DNA of 64,000 bases from Biomphalaria glabrata. Its lineage: Eukaryota; Mollusca; Gastropoda; Planorbidae. The notes beneath the pieces were generated by a model. The model ran no database searches. It was given only the letters and a program-made list of their open reading frames with translations, and had not been told where the DNA came from. The translations under genes were made by a program, and so were the position numbers. The first letter of the stretch is position 1. Every line of letters begins with the position of its first letter. The stretch covers positions 21,621,590 through 21,685,589 of the forward strand of contig NC_074716.1 of assembly GCF_947242115.1 (NCBI RefSeq), given 5' to 3'. Positions 47,401 to 58,479 of this stretch are shown here, in pieces.

Positions 47401-50400
47401 TTTACTCTTTAATCAGTTACTTTTGAATTTGCTAATTTGAAAAGGAAAAAAAATAATTGTATACATGTATATGGTAATTCTTATATTTATTACTAAATAT
47501 AGATATAGTTCGCGTTTTTCCGCTCCTGAAATCGAATATTTTCTCCTGGAAAACTCCTGGAAATCTCCTGAAATCCTAATCTCAGAATGGTGGGGGAACC
47601 CTGTTTAAACAAGATGTAACCTACTAAAAATACCTCTTCTGTGTCTTGCTCATACTCACTTTCACACTAGTATTTATTAATTTGAACTATGACAGACTAC
47701 CTCATGATTTTATCAGAATCTATTCAGTCTACATAACCAAATCATCCTCTCACCTTTACTCATGGTTTTATTGAAAACATGCACATACACACTACATAAT
47801 TCTGAGAGTTCTGACTTTCAAATTCTGCTTTTAATGGATAATTTAAATGCATGATAGTTACAGGTAAGTATGCTATGACATTCTTAGTAGTCTCTTTATA
47901 TCCATATGGACCAATTGGTCTACAAAGGAAATCTTGCTTTTAATTGGCCCTTTTTGGAAAATTCTATTTTTAATGAAATATCAGCATAGGTACAAATTAT
48001 ATACCTTGGAATGAGAGAGAGAGATAATGCTGCTCCTTAAAAGCGAATAGACAAAAATACAAAATTTTCTCTCACCAGTGTTTGATATACAATTCAGTTA
48101 TGGGAATTTTCCAAAAGTTTTCATAATTCCGAAAATTTCATCTGATCCACTTATCTACCAATAAAATCAAAATTTCTCCCCAATTTTTTTTTTGAGTAAA
48201 AAAGAGATATTTTTCCGTTTTCGGAAAATGCGAACTAAGACGATTTGTTTTGAACATGCATTAATCCAATATATGTCTATTGATACAGTTAAAGTTCTAT
48301 GTTCTATATTTTTAAAAATTTCGTTTTATTTAGATCTAGACCCTAGTTCTAAAGTCTAGATCTAGAGAGATTTGAATCAGTCTAGATAAATCTAGATTCT
48401 TTAATCTGAATACTTTTGATCTAGTTCTAGATCTAGACTTCAATGGCAGTTTGCCATTTTGGACAGATTTGAGCGTATCATAATCATTTTGCCCGGAGGC
48501 GCTTTTTTCTCTGTTACGATGGCCCCTAAAATTTTCTAATTTGAACCCTGGCTTCCGACGTTCATGAGTTTTCTGATGGAAATAAGATTAGATTTAGACA
48601 TCTATATCTATTATACGGTCCAGATCTAGTAACTAGGCATACCGGCCTTCTAGAATCTGGACCTAGACTAGATCTATTATCTAGGCCTACTTAGCATGAC
48701 TATAGATTAGTGAGTATAGTATGATAGAGTAGTTGGATCTAGAATCTAGATCCAAATTAGTAGATTTAAGTCAAGAATTTAAGATCTAGATATAGTTCTA
48801 GTAAGACTAATAAATGTCTGAATGCAAGTCTAGATCTAGATATCTAATATACATTCTTGATCAACAAGATCATCTACTGAGAGATTTTGAGTAGATAGAG
48901 ATTTAGTAGGTCTAGATTTTATTAACAATGAATGATGCCATTTAATGGTCACAAATCTTTTAGAAGCAAAACAAAATTTACGGATTAACCACTATAGTCA
49001 AGAGCTAGAATTTAAATCTAGATTACTTTTTTTTTAGTAATAGACTTTAACTTGGAAATGTAGATCTAAATCTAGATCTAAACTAATAAATAATTATTAA
49101 TAATGCTTTAAAAGCCATGTATGTTTGTGCCATAGTCCAAGAGGTCCTCTTCTTGTTAACAACTTGTATTTGCATGAAAAAAAATACCATAAGGAACCCT
49201 CAATATGCAGTTTTAGTGCTAAACATTCTCTTTCTCTAAGCATAGCTCCTCATCTGGTTGTTCTTGCTTATCTTGCTTAAGAACTCAGCAGAGATTCAAC
49301 AGCTTTCTCTCAGTTGGTTTTCAAAAAAAAAAATTGTCAAAATTCTCCTAAAATTTTGTCCACTCTCCTAAAATGTTCACCCAGTATTTAAAAAAAATAA
49401 ATATTTTGCTTATTTCTTGCTAAAATGTTTGGGGGGGGGGGGGGGGGGGGGGGAACGTAACTAGGCATTCTGATTGCATGACGTTACGGGCTGGCTGAGC
49501 TAATGAGCTGACCAGTGACGCGTCTACGCTGCCTTTTATCCACTTGTGAAGCGCGACCTCGTGATTGAAGATGGCCTTGGCTCAAGCGAGCATTTCACCT
49601 GGCATCATTTTTGTGAAGGCAAAAGGCAGCATAGAAATGGTTGTTTCCTTTCATTGTTACGACTGAAGACACGCTAGATCTAGTGTGTAGTGACTATTGT
49701 CTATAATGATGCCTAATGTGTAGGCAGTAGGCTACACCCCTCCAGGTCCTCCCTAACATAGAATCTTGTTGTAACAGTAATAGTGAATTTTGTGGAAAGT
49801 CCGTAAATCATCTAGCTAAAAATAGTATCTAGATTTAGATCTAAGTTAGATCTAGTAATTAGATACTTAGCACCTAACCTGAAAACTCCGTGAATTTTAG
49901 CCAATTTAATGATCTCGATACATCATGAAAAGTCCTAAAATTTTAGTGACTTAGATCTAGAGTCTAGATTTACTGTAGATTTAGTGAAGATAATTTGCTT
50001 GCAGCCGTGAAAAGTCTGCGAATTTTAGTGACTTAGAATTATAGACCCTGAGTCTAGATATGATAGATTCAGTGAAAATAATTTACATTCGTGAATTCTA
50101 TATATATAACCCTGAATAATTGACAATTTTGTGTGTAGCAAAGGGGGAAAGGTAATAGAGGCCTGCTAATTATTTTTTTTAATAACATTTTTTATTTAGA
50201 TTTTTTGTGGGAAAATCCCAAAAGATGTGTTTGAGGATGAACTTATCCCATTATTTGAAAAATGTGGACAAATTTGGGACATGCGACTTATGATGGATCC
50301 ATTGACAGGCCTTAACAGAGGCTATGGCTTTATAACATTTTGTGAGAAAGAAGCTGCACAAGAAGCTGTAAATCAGGCATGTATTAGCACATTATCACTC

Positions 50401-53400
50401 CTTATATATTTTGTCTTGAGATAATTTGCTTTCCTGAAGAATATTATATAATGCTAGCTTAATATGTTTTATCAGCTTCATAACTACGAGATAAGACCTG
50501 GAAAACAATTAAAGGTCAATATCTCCATTGCAAACGTGAGACTTTTTGTTGGAAACATACCTAAAAACAAATCAAGGGAAGAAATAAAAGAAGAGTTTGG
50601 CAAAAGAACAGGTATTATATAACGTTCAACTTTTTTTTCTTTAAAATGGCTTTGTGCAAATTAATGTGTTAAAGATATTTAAATTGGATTAAATTATAAG
50701 TTAATTGTTAACCTAAAATTATTATTGATTTTTTTAGTGCATCTCACAAGCCCCTTTAACATGATTGTTCATTCAATCTTATACAAATCTCCAATTAAAA
50801 CAAATCTGTCTTAAGAGTTAAAACTTGCGTGGTATCTAAGCTGTTTTAACCACTCGGCCAAACTTCTCACAAGATTATGCAATTAAAATGCTTGCTTCTC
50901 ACAGTAACAGTTAAAATGAAAGCTTTTATCTATAATGATTTCAAGTAGTAGAATTTATCTTTTGGCTCTTTGATGCAATGCCTGCAACCTTCCCTCTCTT
51001 ATACTTACTTAATCTTGGAAGTTCCCTTCACTTTCATGAGCTTAATAATTGATATCTTTTAAATTCTATGGTTACATTATATTTTCTTAGATGGTCTTGT
51101 TGATGTTATTGTTTATGGATCTGCTGATAATCCTAAGCAAAAAAATCGTGGCTTTGCTTTTCTTGAATATGAAACACACAAGCAGGCTTCAAATGCTAAG
51201 AGAAAGCTACAAGCAGGACATCCCAAATTTTGGCAGTGTGATGTTATTGTTGATTGGGCTGATCCAATGGAAGAACCTGATGATGAAACAATGTCTAAGG
51301 TATGAATGGATTTAGTATATTTACTGATTGCTACTACATATAGATACATGAAAAATCTTATAGCTACCATTACATTTCTTTTTTTGCATTACATAAAAGC
51401 AAAAACCTTAAAGTGGAATGTATTATGATACAAGATTTTGTAATTAAACTTTCATTACTGTCAATACCAATTCATACTAAAGTATTCACAGCAAAATTTT
51501 TTTTATACCATTTCAAAGTAATTAATAAACATTTCATTTAAATAAAAATTATTTCAATTAAACTTTTCTTTAAGATTTTAAGTAATGATTAAATTTTGGG
51601 TTAAAGTACTTCAGATTTCTGCCTCGAGATTATTTTAAATAGTAAAGACTTGGATTCAAACTTTTACCCTTGTTTCAGCAGTCAGAGGCAATTGCAATAC
51701 AATTAATTTCATTTGCTTTAACATTTAATTTGTCAAGTCACAATTTTTCTTGCATCATTTTTACCAAAGACAGTACTGAATAACTGATTAATGTTAATAA
51801 TAGTAATAATAAGTGTATTTATTATTTTCCCCAGGTCAAAGTGTTGTATGTACGTAATTTAACCTCTGATGTTAGTGAAGAGACTCTCAAAGAGAAGTTT
51901 GGTGAATATGGCAAAGTAGAAAGGGTGAAAAAAATCAAAGATTATGGCTTTATTCACTATGAAGAACGAGATGATGCTTTAAAAGCTATGGCTGCCCTAA
52001 ATGGAGAAAAAATTGGTAGCCTAGAGGTTGATATTTCTCTTGCTAAGCCCCCATCTGAGAATAAGAAAAAAGAGCAACGCAAGCGTGATCAAGAACGGCG
52101 TATGATGAGAGCTCATTATTTTGGATTTGATGATTATTGGATTCCTCCAGTAAGAGGACATCCTTCAAACAGAGCTGGGTTAAGGCGTCAACCTTATGCT
52201 GGTAAGTTGACACATATTTTTAACAAAATGAAGTGTGGAGTGCTTGCTTTAACACTCTGTAACAACATTCCCTGCATTGATTTGACCCTACCATAGTCTG
52301 CAGATCAATTCTGGTATGTTTGGGCTTTTGTTTTTCTGTGTTTTTAAATGCCTTGATTGGTTTCCCTTTGCTAAACCTCAGAATTTCATTCTTTCAACGT
52401 TTTTACAAAGTGGTGCTTAAAAAGGCTCTATTTTTTAGAATGATTTCTATAGAGTAGGGTGAGATAATGAGTCATTTCATGTGTAATTAAATGTTATACT
52501 GGCATATAAAAGTTTTGTGAAAATATTAAATATAAATTTAAAAAAAAATTGTATTCATTTTGATTATATTTCCTAGAGCTAGAGCTGTTGACTTGTCCAC
52601 CATCGACCAGTTTTCTTTTTCCTATGGTAGTAGTGACATAGATAATTAGCTCAAGATTTCTTTTAAACGAGTTATATATACACATTTTTATGACAATATA
52701 GATAAATATATAAAAAAAATTCTCTATGGTTCATATAATTATTACTAGATCTGGTCTAGATCTAGATCCTGGAGACTTTTCTTCAGTTGGTTAGTTTTCA
52801 TTTTTTATTTCATAAAATTAATTTTTTTAGTAAATATTCTTGGATCAGCTCATGTAGTATCAAAATAAAAAACATATATACATGGCCAAGTAATTGAGCA
52901 TTTGTAACTGTCTAAGGTAAATTTAACATTTATTTATGAGTATCACATTACTTATTCCTTATTTTTAAGATATTGAAATGTTTTAAATTTTGTTCATTGT
53001 ATATATTTATATTGGATTCAATGGATATATATATATATATCTCAAAACACTAGGCATAGCCAGTGTTTTTTAGAAACTTCCTTTAATTATCTCTTTTCAG
53101 AACCTTACTATGATGACTATTATGGATATGAAGAGTTTGACTACTATGGCTACCCACCTCTTCCTCCAATGCGTGGTCGTGCCCGTGGAGGCTTGCCCCC
53201 TGTAAGTACTTATATGAGAGCTTACCAAGCAAGACTCAGAAAATTTTTAATTGATAAGGGGGTGAGCTACAGTCATGTTAAACCTAAAATATTTCTTAGT
53301 ACCAGTATATTAGCCCAGCAATGAGAGTGGAATTCTTTTTTTTTTTTTTTTAAAGTATAGGTTATCATTAGTAAGGCTATTCTTGTTCTCTACATAAATA

Positions 53401-54611
53401 TATATGTACATATATTTTAACTTTAAAAAAAAAAAACAGCCCTTATTACATTTTTTAATATTGCTTTGCAAGAATAATAGAAAAAAATGCTTTAAAATAT
53501 TTGAGATACAGATAAAATTGTAACATTTTTATGTTCCACAAGGACTTGTATTGTTATATATTTCTTCCATTTTTTTTCTCTATTCCAATTGTTTTGTCTG
53601 ACACTTTTGGACAATCAAAGTAAATTTTGTGTTTGTCAAAAAAAAAAGCACATTTTTGTGCCATCTTGACACTTTCCAATCTTAGAAATGTAATTTTTTT
53701 TGTATTTTACACAATTATAAGTCCTTGACCAATGTCAATGTCTTGGGAGCCATTGAAATAAAAAAAAATATTTCCCTTCTGATCGTATATTAGAAAAAGA
53801 AAACTATAGTGATAACCAACATTGGGTACTTTCAAGATATTTTGTATTTTCACAAAAATAAAAAAAATAGCTGCTGCTCCTGCCTTTAAGAAAAATATTT
53901 AACTTAAAATTATTTGAAGAAAAAAAAAGTTATGAAGCATAAAGACATTTTGATGAGTCTTGCTTGGCTTTTTAGGAGGCATACAGTTTTCACTCAAACT
54001 GTTTCCCTCCTTAAGAGGGAGATTACATTGTAAATGTATACTGTATTTTTTAATTTTCTAATACGCTGACTTGAGTAATAATATTCAAATATGATAAATA
54101 ATTCTTTTCAAAAATAATAATGTATGCATTTGCAATGACAAAAAAAAACTCCCTCTTTTTTTTCAATATTTCTTTTACAAAGCTAATAATTAGGGCAAAA
54201 AATGTCTCAAAAATTTATTTCTTTTTCGTCTTATGGTAGCCGCCTATCAGAGGTCGTGGTGGGGGCCAAACTGGCCACGCAACAGGAGGACAGGCAACAC
54301 GAGGGGCGGCCGCTAAAGGCCGAAATGCTGGACCTGCCCGGGGGGCCTCGCGCGGGGGACGCGGGGCTAGCAACGGAAACAGCCCTTCGGCAGGCTCATC
54401 ACCAGTTGCGGCCAGGGGAGGAAAACGAAAAGCAGGTACAGACTTCCAGACTGGGAGCTCGAAGCGACGGAATACGGACAGTTGGGGCAGCCAACCAATA
54501 GCGCAACAACCGCTAAAGCAAGATATGAAGCAGGACATGTATGGGACCATGAGCTATGATGGAAATGATGATGCATGGTATGAAGATTCATATGGGCAGA
54601 ATTGGGGTTGA
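44470..54611 (+). CDS. SYNCRIP: hnRNP Q/R (SYNCRIP) orthologue, nine coding exons
   Basis: Coding exons are 44470-44605, 44701-44924, 45020-45127, 50200-50376, 50476-50611, 51091-51299, 51835-52201, 53101-53201 and 54240-54611 (1,830 nt, 609 aa; phases all join). SYNCRIP-type proteins bind mRNA to control splicing, stability, transport and translation in nucleus and cytoplasm. Residues 20-130 are the acidic N-terminal domain ('SDLDERAMDALKEF', 'KSAFLCGQMKTY'). RRM1 has RNP2 IFCGKI (157-162) and RNP1 RGYGFITF (196-203); RRM2 has LFVGNI (238-243) and RGFAFLEY (280-287); RRM3 has VLYVRNL (333-339) and KDYGFIHY (365-372). A Tyr-rich segment and RGG repeats follow, then the bipartite signal KRKAGTDFQTGSSKRR (548-563) and the conserved WGSQPIAQQPL. 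Length matches vertebrate hnRNP Q/R (about 620-630). Introns 1 and 4 begin with GC. The last exon is strikingly GC-rich. The start follows an acceptor directly and could have an upstream alternative. Confidence 0.95.
44606..44700 (+). other. GC-AG intron 1 of SYNCRIP
   Basis: The exon ends ...AAGACAG and the intron begins GCACGC, ending in TTTTAAAG. Joining here gives NIYKTGKLSQSDLDER, which aligns with the hnRNP Q/R family, and reading through meets a stop within ten codons. The donor is a weak match even to the GC-donor consensus (GCAAGT). Confidence 0.85.
45423..47603. mobile_element. Inverted-repeat element in SYNCRIP intron 3, TCTAGA-rich inside
   Basis: The ends are CAGGGTTCCC and GGGGAACCCTG, with TTTAAA immediately outside both; the duplication could also be read as TTAA with ends ACAGGGTTCC. 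Both subterminal regions carry repeated 'ctcctggaaatctcctgaaa' words. The middle is TCTAGA-rich and is interrupted by a solo LTR. It could be a hAT or a piggyBac relative; the flanks do not settle this. Confidence 0.75.
45987..46717. mobile_element. Solo LTR (fossil LTR retroelement)
   Basis: A 731-bp block that starts TGTTA and ends TAACA, flanked by GTAT on both sides (45983-45986 and 46718-46721). It is much more GC-rich than its surroundings, with a TATATAAG box at about 46250 and a late AT-rich patch. No internal region, primer site or second LTR is present, so it is the recombination remnant of an element. The family (Gypsy-like) is a guess. It reads on the plus strand if the TATA box is real. 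Confidence 0.75.
47604..49430. repeat. SYNCRIP intron 3 middle part, TCTAGA-rich, no exon seen
   Basis: 48330-49080 is dense in TCTAGATC words. 48060-48250 and 48480-48560 hold possible transposon subterminal sequences ('gaattttccaaaagttttc', 'tttgaaccctgg'), but paired ends were not resolved. No coding exon is seen. Confidence 0.5.
49431..49640 (+). repeat. G23 tract and adjoining GC-rich patch in intron 3
   Basis: A 23-G run (49431-49453) is followed by about 190 bp with many CpGs, TGACGTTA and TGACGCGT words, and an ATG in good context at 49570 that opens only about 30 codons. It is a candidate alternative promoter or a transposon remnant; the sequence alone does not decide. Confidence 0.45.
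49900..50112. repeat. Diverged tandem duplication of about 80 bp
   Basis: Two to three units carry 'tgaaaagtc', 'gaattttagtgacttaga' and 'gagtctaga...gatt.agtgaa.ataattt', ending about 90 bp before the RRM1 exon. Confidence 0.65.
50377..50475 (+). other. GC-AG intron 4 of SYNCRIP with a GT donor 4 nt downstream
   Basis: The exon ends ...GTAAATCAG and the intron begins GCATGT, ending TTTATCAG. Use of GC gives EAAQEAVNQLHNYEIRPGK, colinear with hnRNP Q/R. The GT four bases further in (GCAT|GTATTA) would shift the frame and give a stop in the second codon of the next exon. Confidence 0.85.
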
Positions 54612-57177
54612 AACAACTTAGTGATAAAGAAAAACTTGTGATAAATCTTTAATCCTGCCCAATATTGTAAAATTAACTTGTAACCAAAAGATGGCTAAAT
54701 ATTGGGCTGAAATTGTAGCCTGGTAAAAAAAAAAATGACCCATGTCTAGCGGTCTAGAGAAAAAAAGGGGGGTCACTGGCTTAAGTCTTTGGCCCAGTTT
54801 TTTTTTAAAACAAAAAGGCTTCGAAATTTTTGCTGGGCATCAGTAGTTGTTTAAATAAATGTATATTCATCTTCTCCTGGCCTAAATATTGTATATATAT
54901 ATTTTTGATCTTATAAGCATATCCCCCCAAAGAATTTTCTTTTTCGGCAAAGTCTGAATTAAAAACTTATTCGGTCTCCTATATATAATCTCATCATAAC
55001 CTCAGGCTTAATAAGCACCAGGCATGAATGGATAATGCCTTGATACCGCACCGTGTGGTGTCAGGCACAAGGGTTCCGTTCTACGGCAGCTTATGCAACA
55101 GATCAGGACCAATATTTGGATCCTGCTATGCATGCCACATTTGCATACCGTTTAGACCTTAGCAGTGAATAACAAGCACTAGTTCAGCTAGATGCTCTGT
55201 TGTTTAGGCAGAGTGTCTTTTCATTAGCATTCATTTGAATAGGAAACATTTTTTTAGAACATTTTGTAGCTTTTGTTCAGCCTTAAGAATTGTTTTAATC
55301 CAGAATGCCGAAAAAACTAATTTTAAAACTGTACAAGTATTTTAACTATTTGATTGTTTTGGTGTTTGTAATGAAATTGGTGTAAATTGTCATGTAGTGA
55401 AATGACAAGTTTTATTTTAAATTTGCTTTAAATTGAATGGCAAACACTTTCAAAGGTTAGTGGAATTTCAAAGAAAACAGGCAACACAAATTGTTTTATG
55501 ATTCCTTCAGCTACCATCAATGAAATGGTAGGTTTTGTTTAGCATTCCACTAACCAACATTTTCATTAAGTCATTAAATTTTTTTTTATGTCACATGTTC
55601 ATGCATTAAAGTGCATTTTATGTAGTCAACTTTGTTCTTTTTTCTTTCATTTTGGTAGCCAGTATTAATTAGCAGTTTAGTTGAAAAGATTATATAGACA
55701 TGTTGCTGTTGAAAAAGTTATTTTGAAAATGGAATTTTTGGCTAGCAAATATCAGTCAAAAAGTTAATTATAATCCAAATTTGATTCTATTGGAGAACCA
55801 ATAATATTCATATGAACATATGTAAGATACAATATCACACTAAAAACTTTCTGAGCATAATCTTAACATAAAGTGTAGAAAAGAAACAGTTTAGAAAAGG
55901 AACAATTAGAATTGATGCTTTTTTTATTGTTTACACAATAATTATCTCATCTCACAAAACAATGCACATATGTAAAGCAACAGGAATGGCTGGCTGGAGG
56001 ACACAGGAACAGAACAAACATTTTACAAATGTACAAAAACAAAACCACATCCTTTAATACTTTTGTTCTTAATACCAGTAACTAATAAATGATTTAAAAA
56101 AATGAAACATTTATTCAACACCCACCCAACTGTATAAATCTGTTCAATAATTTCTAGTTTACCAGACATGTCCACATTAAAAGACTAGTTCCCATATATG
56201 GTATTAGAACAGGGGCATACAAAGAAGAAAGAAACTGGAAGTGCTGATACATAGGAATCAATTTCAAAGTTTGATTTAGTTATCAGACGCATGCTAATTA
56301 AAATCTCTCTATTCTACTTACCTAACAGTGCTCAATAAAGAAATGACATCTCACTTCTGTACAAATATCTATTTCTGGTGAGGTAACAAAAGTGTCATCA
56401 GTAAAAACTTGAGAGATGGCTGCATTTAACACTAAAATGCTGGTCAAAGTATTTGTAATTTTAAACATTTCCCTCAACTTAAATGGCTGAATCTAGATTT
56501 AGTGCTGTTACAAACTTGTGAGTAAACAAAGGAAAAGACAGGATGTAGCTACTGATACTAGAGACATAGACATTTGCCTTGTATAGACAAAACTGCATGA
56601 GGCAGCTAAGTTTAAACAATATTGTCTGGTAACAAGTGTGTAAAAGTTTCTTCCGCACCCAATCTCGGAACAAGCTGAATTTTTGTACTTTTGTTTTACT
56701 TGACAACACAAGAATCAATATTTAAAAAAAGAAAAAAAAATTGTTTCTATGGGTACCGGTAATTAAATATTGTTTGAAGTACATGACTTAGGTGGTGGTA
56801 AAAGCTGAATTAGTCCCCTTTATATGTTGCTGCTATTAATTGAAAAAAATTATAGATAGGGTAACTATACAATCTTAGTCACAAGTACTTCACTGGCAGA
56901 GTGGTTAGCGTGTTAGCCTGAGGTCTTCCCACCCCTTTTTTTGTTCAAATGCTTTTAAAAACTACTTACGGGTTCCCAGATATCACTCTCTTTTAAAATA
57001 TTTTTTTCTTATTAGTGAATTCAACCATAATGTTGGTACTGGTATACCAGTATTAAATATAAAACTAATTTTAAAATAAAAATGATACATAGTAATGTTT
57101 CATAAGGTAATTTAAAAAAGCAATTATTTTGAAAAAAAAAAATGACAATGAGAGTAATTTTTATAATACTGGTACCA
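54612..57177 (+). other. SYNCRIP 3' UTR and downstream flank
   Basis: There is no credible ORF after the stop. The stretch about 55000-55200 is more GC-balanced than its surroundings and may be a conserved 3'-UTR block. 55217-55356 is duplicated at 60740-60882. A tRNA-like SINE head ('ggcagagtggttagcgtgtt') occurs at about 56895-56920 without a recognisable body. Confidence 0.5.
54854..54859 (+). terminator. Candidate SYNCRIP polyadenylation signal
   Basis: AATAAA 243 nt after the stop codon. More distal sites are likely, as this gene family usually has a long 3' UTR; another AATAAA lies near 56085. Confidence 0.35.
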
Positions 57178-58273
57178 TCTATATTATAAAGTAGAATGTA
57201 AGGTGTATGTATGTTACTTATAGACATCAAAACCGCGTGACCAATCTTGATAAAACTAGGCAGCAATGTTCCTTGGGTACTAACTTAGACCGTAGTGTAT
57301 GTATTGTAGCCCTAAAACAAACTTAAGACCCTCAAAAAAAAAAAGTTATCCGACTCTATTACAGCTATAGTATTTTATGGATCTAGGCCATGGTTAACAA
57401 TGTTGACATGAGAAAAGATCGAAAAGATTTAGACCTAGATCTAATTTTAAGAAATACACTTTGCGCACATAGTTTTTTTACTTTGACACATGAAAATACA
57501 AAAGAATATCCATTGATTTCATTATATAATAAAATTAACCTTCAATTTTGTGTTTCAAAAGCATTTTTTACATAAATTAGTTCCTTATATCTGTGACTAC
57601 AGATTTCCTGGCGAACATTCTTTCATTAGACAATACCAATTGGTTACACATTAACACATCACTCTACTGAGTCTATTCCTAGGTCTAGGTCTAAAACTCT
57701 TATTGAACTCTAAGATGATAAAACTTCTTTTCGCAAAGATAGTTTTGTGCTTTAACACATAAACATACTAATTATTGTCCATTCATTTGATATTTTAATC
57801 AATTTAACATTCAAATTTGTTTTTCTAAAGCATTTTTACATTCGTTCGCTAAGGTTGCGTAGCCGTGTTGAGATAGGCCTATATTCATTCATGAAAAAAG
57901 GTCACTCATGCGCAACACAGAATGAACTCTATAAAAGCCAATTTTTAACTCTATATTAGTGTAGATTTAGATCTATGTCTACCTCAAGATCTACTTTATA
58001 CTTTAACACATGAACATACAAAATTAAGTCTATTCATATCAAATTTTAATCAAATAATAGTAGGCCTAAAAGCAAATGTTTTAATTTGAAAAAATGGATT
58101 TAAGCCTATTAGCTATTTTGATTTCATAGCTTCATTCACACTATTTTTACATTGACACATTCGCTTTACTTATTACATTATTATTTCGTTTAATTGTTTA
58201 CAAAACACTCTCAGTGAATATATCGACAGTAATGCGCAAATTATGACCCGCGGGTCGCGGGTAACATGTCTAG
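57178..58273 (+). mobile_element. Short non-autonomous Helitron
   Basis: It starts TCTATATTATAAAGTAGAAT and ends with the perfect 7-bp stem ACCCGCG-ggt-CGCGGGT (58246-58262), seven bases, then CTAG, with A before and T after, the host-site rule for Helitrons. The start region 'tagacatcaaaaccgcgtgaccaatcttgataaaa' is a familiar Helitron leader. The interior holds three diverged copies of a unit with 'ttaacacatgaacata...cattca.ttgat..aat'. It has no Rep/helicase frame. Confidence 0.85.
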
Positions 58274-58479
58274 TAGTTTTATAATTCACATCTATTAGTA
58301 ATAGCGTTAAAATTAAAAAAAAAATTTAATTTATTCAAATTTTCCATACCCGTATCACATTACTTGACTAGTATTTTTCTGGGGATGGGGATGCTGGTGG
58401 ATTTTTCAAGGAAAAAAATATACTTCTACTAGCCAGCTTTTTGCTGCTGAGCTGTCAGCTCTTTTGCAGACTGCCAAGG

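Noticed and set aside
54202-54591. Overlapping frames on both strands at the SYNCRIP last exon
   Set aside because: Shadows of the GC-rich coding exon; the real frame is fixed by the splice phase and protein similarity.
56479-56718. Minus-strand frames of 67-79 codons downstream of SYNCRIP
   Set aside because: Two overlapping frames with no recognisable motifs, AT-rich composition and no splice context.
56895-56920. tRNA gene
   Set aside because: An A-box-like sequence is present, but there is no cloverleaf and no B box at the right distance; probably a truncated SINE head.
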